In this document: piece by piece, positions 23,629 to 25,303 of the stretch
How positions within the stretch are numbered: position 1 is the first letter of the stretch
Layout of the letters: each line of letters begins with the position of its first letter
From: Algiphilus sp.
Lineage (GTDB): Bacteria > Pseudomonadota > Gammaproteobacteria > Nevskiales > Nevskiaceae
Assembly (NCBI RefSeq): GCF_023145115.1
Contig: NZ_JAGLEJ010000044.1
Span: 1-25,303 of the forward strand
Reading direction: 5' to 3'
DNA: 25,303 bases
Position numbers and translations under genes: made by a program
The notes under the pieces: generated by a model
The model's input: the letters and a program-made list of their open reading frames with translations, nothing else
What the model was told of the DNA's origin: nothing
Database searches by the model: none

Positions 23629-24936
23629 ATCTTCATCCTGAGGCAGCAAATAGCCCGCCTTGTTATCCCTCAACAATTGATCAAGCTCGGCATCTGGGAT
23701 GAGCTGACTTTCTCTCACTTTGCTAAGGAATAGCCTGTAACCATGCGCACCAGGCAGATCAGACTCATGTTCCGTAGGCATACACACTATGCGCTCAATG
23801 TCCTGCCTATCTAAATGACCAAATAACGGGAGCACTGCTTTCGAGAAAACAGCATTCGCTCGATCCCATGAACCAACCTCCTGCAAGAACTGCAAAGCAC
23901 GCTCTTTAGCAAGTTCTCCTATGCCAAGCGGCTCAATTGCATCTGCTAGGTCATCAAGCTCCAGAGCATTAATTCGAGCTCGGACGACATCATTTAAATC
24001 CGTAATCGCGGCCAGAGTCTTGAGGCCAGCAAGAACTTCGTCCTTTGGCCCGTTCTCCACGAAAGCTCGAACCTTTTCTCTTGAGGCTTGATCCAGAAGC
24101 GCCCAGGCGTTGTCGATCCGAGAGGCAAGACAGGCTGCTCCCGAAAACGTGGCATCCGGAACGTCTCTTATCGCTTTGTTGAGTTGCTTTCGAAGGCGTT
24201 GCTCCACAATAGCGGGATGCATTGATAAGGCTGCATTGAGTGCAGCAAGCACCTTCTGTTTGTAGAAAAGAACGTCTCCATTAGTAAGAAAGCCAAAGAC
24301 CAATGTGTCCACGAAGCCGCGAACTAGCGGTTCAAGCGCTGCATTCAAGCTAGAGCTTCTAAGCTGCAGTAGGGCGCGCTCTCTATCAGAAGGAAAGTAC
24401 GAGGATGCGACCATCGTCTTCAATTCGGCGAGGGCGGCTTTACCCTGAACCGGTGGCTGCGAAAGGACATGGATAATTATATTACGGAGATGCAAGCGAG
24501 CATGTTCAGCAGATGGCGAATATGGGACCCCAACTTGCTGAAAGGAGGGGTGGGCACATCTATGGCGGTCCTCCCGCAAGCGTTGAAGATCGATGAATTG
24601 CTGAGGATCCAAAAATTGAAGCTGATCTCTGCATGTCTCGAGGATTTCCCTCTCAAACTCAAGTGCAGCCTTAATCCCTTGAAGATTGCCTTGTTCGATT
24701 TGGGCGATGTAACTCTCGTATTTTGTTTCCAGGGCCTTGGCATTAGCATCCCCAGATAGCGATAGCTCCCGAATCTTGTCTATCAGATCGAAAACGAGCG
24801 CGATCCAAGTCGTTACGATAGCCGCACGATAAGCACTTGCTTTGTAGCAATGCAAGGCTTCGGCGATGTACGCTTTAGACTGCTCAGACCTGCACTGTAG
24901 CGAAAGTGCTTCGATATCGGCCAGCGTTTCTGTCAC
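23623..24936 (-). CDS. HEPN-motif protein in an integron cassette, candidate RNase/defence protein
   Basis: A 437-residue, mostly helical protein without signal or membrane segments. The N-terminal part (about 17-57: Y-I-A-E-A-L-H-C-Y then A-Y-R-A-A-I-V-T-T-W-I-A) looks like the long helices of HEPN domains. R124-H-R-C-A-H129 fits the HEPN RNase active-site pattern, R, polar residue, three residues, H. The remaining about 270 residues are helical and unassigned. The start is a GTG with AGGAG (24950-24946) ahead, and the stop TAA overlaps the attC outer box. Codon use is AT-rich compared with the rest of the window, as expected of a captured gene. It is the only gene of its cassette. HEPN RNases are common toxins and abortive-infection proteins, so defence is plausible but not shown. 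A catalytically silent HEPN relative is the main alternative. Confidence 0.8.
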   Translation of the reverse strand: MTETLADIEALSLQCRSEQSKAYIAEALHCYKASAYRAAIVTTWIALVFDLIDKIRELSLSGDANAKALETKYESYIAQIEQGNLQGIKAALEFEREILETCRDQLQFLDPQQFIDLQRLREDRHRCAHPSFQQVGVPYSPSAEHARLHLRNIIIHVLSQPPVQGKAALAELKTMVASSYFPSDRERALLQLRSSSLNAALEPLVRGFVDTLVFGFLTNGDVLFYKQKVLAALNAALSMHPAIVEQRLRKQLNKAIRDVPDATFSGAACLASRIDNAWALLDQASREKVRAFVENGPKDEVLAGLKTLAAITDLNDVVRARINALELDDLADAIEPLGIGELAKERALQFLQEVGSWDRANAVFSKAVLPLFGHLDRQDIERIVCMPTEHESDLPGAHGYRLFLSKVRESQLIPDAELDQLLRDNKAGYLLPQDEDS

Positions 24937-24954
24937 AGAAAATGTCTCCTAGAT

Positions 24955-25053
24955 GCATAACGCCTAAGTTAAGGGGCATTTGACCGCGGCTTTCGGCTTG
25001 GCGTAGCCAAACGAAAGCTGCGGTCAAATGTCCCCTTCAACGATTTGTTGGGC
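24955..25053 (-). repeat. attC recombination site (right, 99 bp)
   Basis: On the minus strand the outer boxes are GCCCAAC (25053-25047) and GTTATGC (24961-24955). The inner boxes are GTTGAAGGGG and CCCCTTAAC. The arms pair over about 25 bp (24971-24995 with 25012-25037) with an extrahelical G at 25038, an extra A after the GGGG, one G/A mismatch and a 15-base tip. The extra G is in the same place as in the left site and in classic attC sites. The stop of the upstream cassette's ORF lies inside the stem. Confidence 0.9.
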
Positions 25054-25303
25054 ACCGGCATCTGCACGCTCAACTGCTTCTGTTAGACCAACGAGTTTTA
25101 GAACTGCCTCTGTGGCGCGAAGATATCCAATTGCCTCTTTTTCCGTAGTTTCATGCTCTTGATTCATTGCCATTCCTCGTAGAATTAGCACAACTTTCAG
25201 CTTCTTATCTATTCGCCGCTGCTCCACACCACGTGGGTCGTGTCCCACGACGTGGAGTAGGTAATGGGTGACACCGGTGGCAACTGGTTTAGGTTTGGGT
25301 TGC
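25024..25303 (-). CDS. Hypothetical protein of the upstream integron cassette (partial)
   Basis: The minus-strand frame is open from the right edge of the window to a TGA at 25024, which lies inside the stem of the attC site. At least 92 residues are visible: a Pro/Lys-rich start (QPKPKPVATG), then HYLLHVVGHDPRGVEQRR, a Lys-rich stretch, and an acidic helical C-terminus ending IVEGDI. Because the frame stays open to the edge, the true start is probably outside. Internal candidates are a GTG at 25248 and an ATG at 25167 with GAGGA ahead, which would give a 47-residue protein. No family is recognised. Small unknown proteins are typical of integron cassettes. Confidence 0.55.
   Translation of the reverse strand, partial: QPKPKPVATGVTHYLLHVVGHDPRGVEQRRIDKKLKVVLILRGMAMNQEHETTEKEAIGYLRATEAVLKLVGLTEAVERADAGAQQIVEGDI

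Larger units (their letters stand above)
23531..25303 (-). mobile_element. Distal end of an integron gene-cassette array
   Basis: Two attC sites in the same orientation, each directly after a minus-strand ORF, and a sharp drop in GC content define a cassette array read from right to left. One complete cassette runs from the core cut in the right attC (24960) to that in the left attC (23537), about 1.42 kb. A second cassette is cut by the window edge. No attC was seen to the left of 23531, where chromosomal GC-rich DNA begins, so this is the array's far end. The integrase gene and attI should lie to the right, outside the window. Whether this is a sedentary chromosomal or a mobile integron cannot be told here. 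Confidence 0.85.

Noticed and set aside
24469..24759. Plus-strand ORF of 96 codons inside the HEPN cassette
   Set aside because: Antisense to the well-supported cassette gene, with no ribosome site or recognisable domain.
23531..25053. attC sites oriented on the plus strand, leaving the cassette gene reversed
   Set aside because: Box order and the position of the extrahelical base fit the minus strand, where both ORFs run in the normal direction and end in attC.
25205..25265. Stem-loop around GTGGG...CCCAC as another attC or terminator
   Set aside because: No core boxes around it, and it lies within the open frame of the upstream cassette.

Overview
The window reads as chromosomal DNA of a GC-rich proteobacterium. 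Roughly the first 23.5 kb has the GC-rich third codon positions, Shine-Dalgarno sites and gene families (WS/DGAT, Baeyer-Villiger monooxygenases, MgtE, COG0523 GTPase) usual in hydrocarbon- or lipid-degrading Gammaproteobacteria such as Nevskiales/Solimonas-like or Salinisphaera-like bacteria. That taxonomic placement is inference from gene content, not a database result. The last ~1.8 kb is clearly more AT-rich and of different origin.

Left block (1-11.5 kb). A TetR regulator (263-868) with a palindrome over its promoter converges on a five-gene minus-strand operon (8617 to 865): acyl-CoA ligase, aldehyde dehydrogenase, Baeyer-Villiger monooxygenase, GMC oxidoreductase, WS/DGAT acyltransferase. 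An SDR dehydrogenase and a VirS-like AraC regulator diverge from it. Together these can oxidise alcohols to aldehydes or ketones, convert them to acids or esters, activate the acids to acyl-CoA and esterify them. A second TetR gene (10889-11530) diverges from a large three-haem c-type cytochrome lipoprotein with a RoxA/MauG-like C-terminal part (11631-14105).

Middle block (14-20.3 kb). An MFS exporter is followed by a compact module: a VirS-like AraC regulator divergent from a MymA/AlmA/EtaA-type monooxygenase and an alpha/beta hydrolase. This is the same order as virS-mymA-lipR of mycobacteria. Between the divergent genes lies a 16-bp direct repeat phased at 21 bp, next to the predicted -35 of the monooxygenase; it is a good candidate operator. 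An Old Yellow Enzyme family oxidoreductase follows.

Right block (20.3-23.5 kb). A magnesium transporter (MgtE), a COG0523 metal-chaperone GTPase with an altered cysteine motif, and an epoxide-hydrolase-like enzyme.

Tail (23.53-25.30 kb). Two attC recombination sites in the same orientation (minus strand) show that this is the distal end of an integron cassette array. One complete cassette (about 1.42 kb) carries a 437-residue protein with an N-terminal helical region and an R-x4-H motif typical of HEPN ribonucleases, which makes it a candidate defence gene. The next cassette carries a partial ORF that runs off the right edge. The integrase and attI would be expected beyond the right edge. 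This cassette is the most interesting item in the window.
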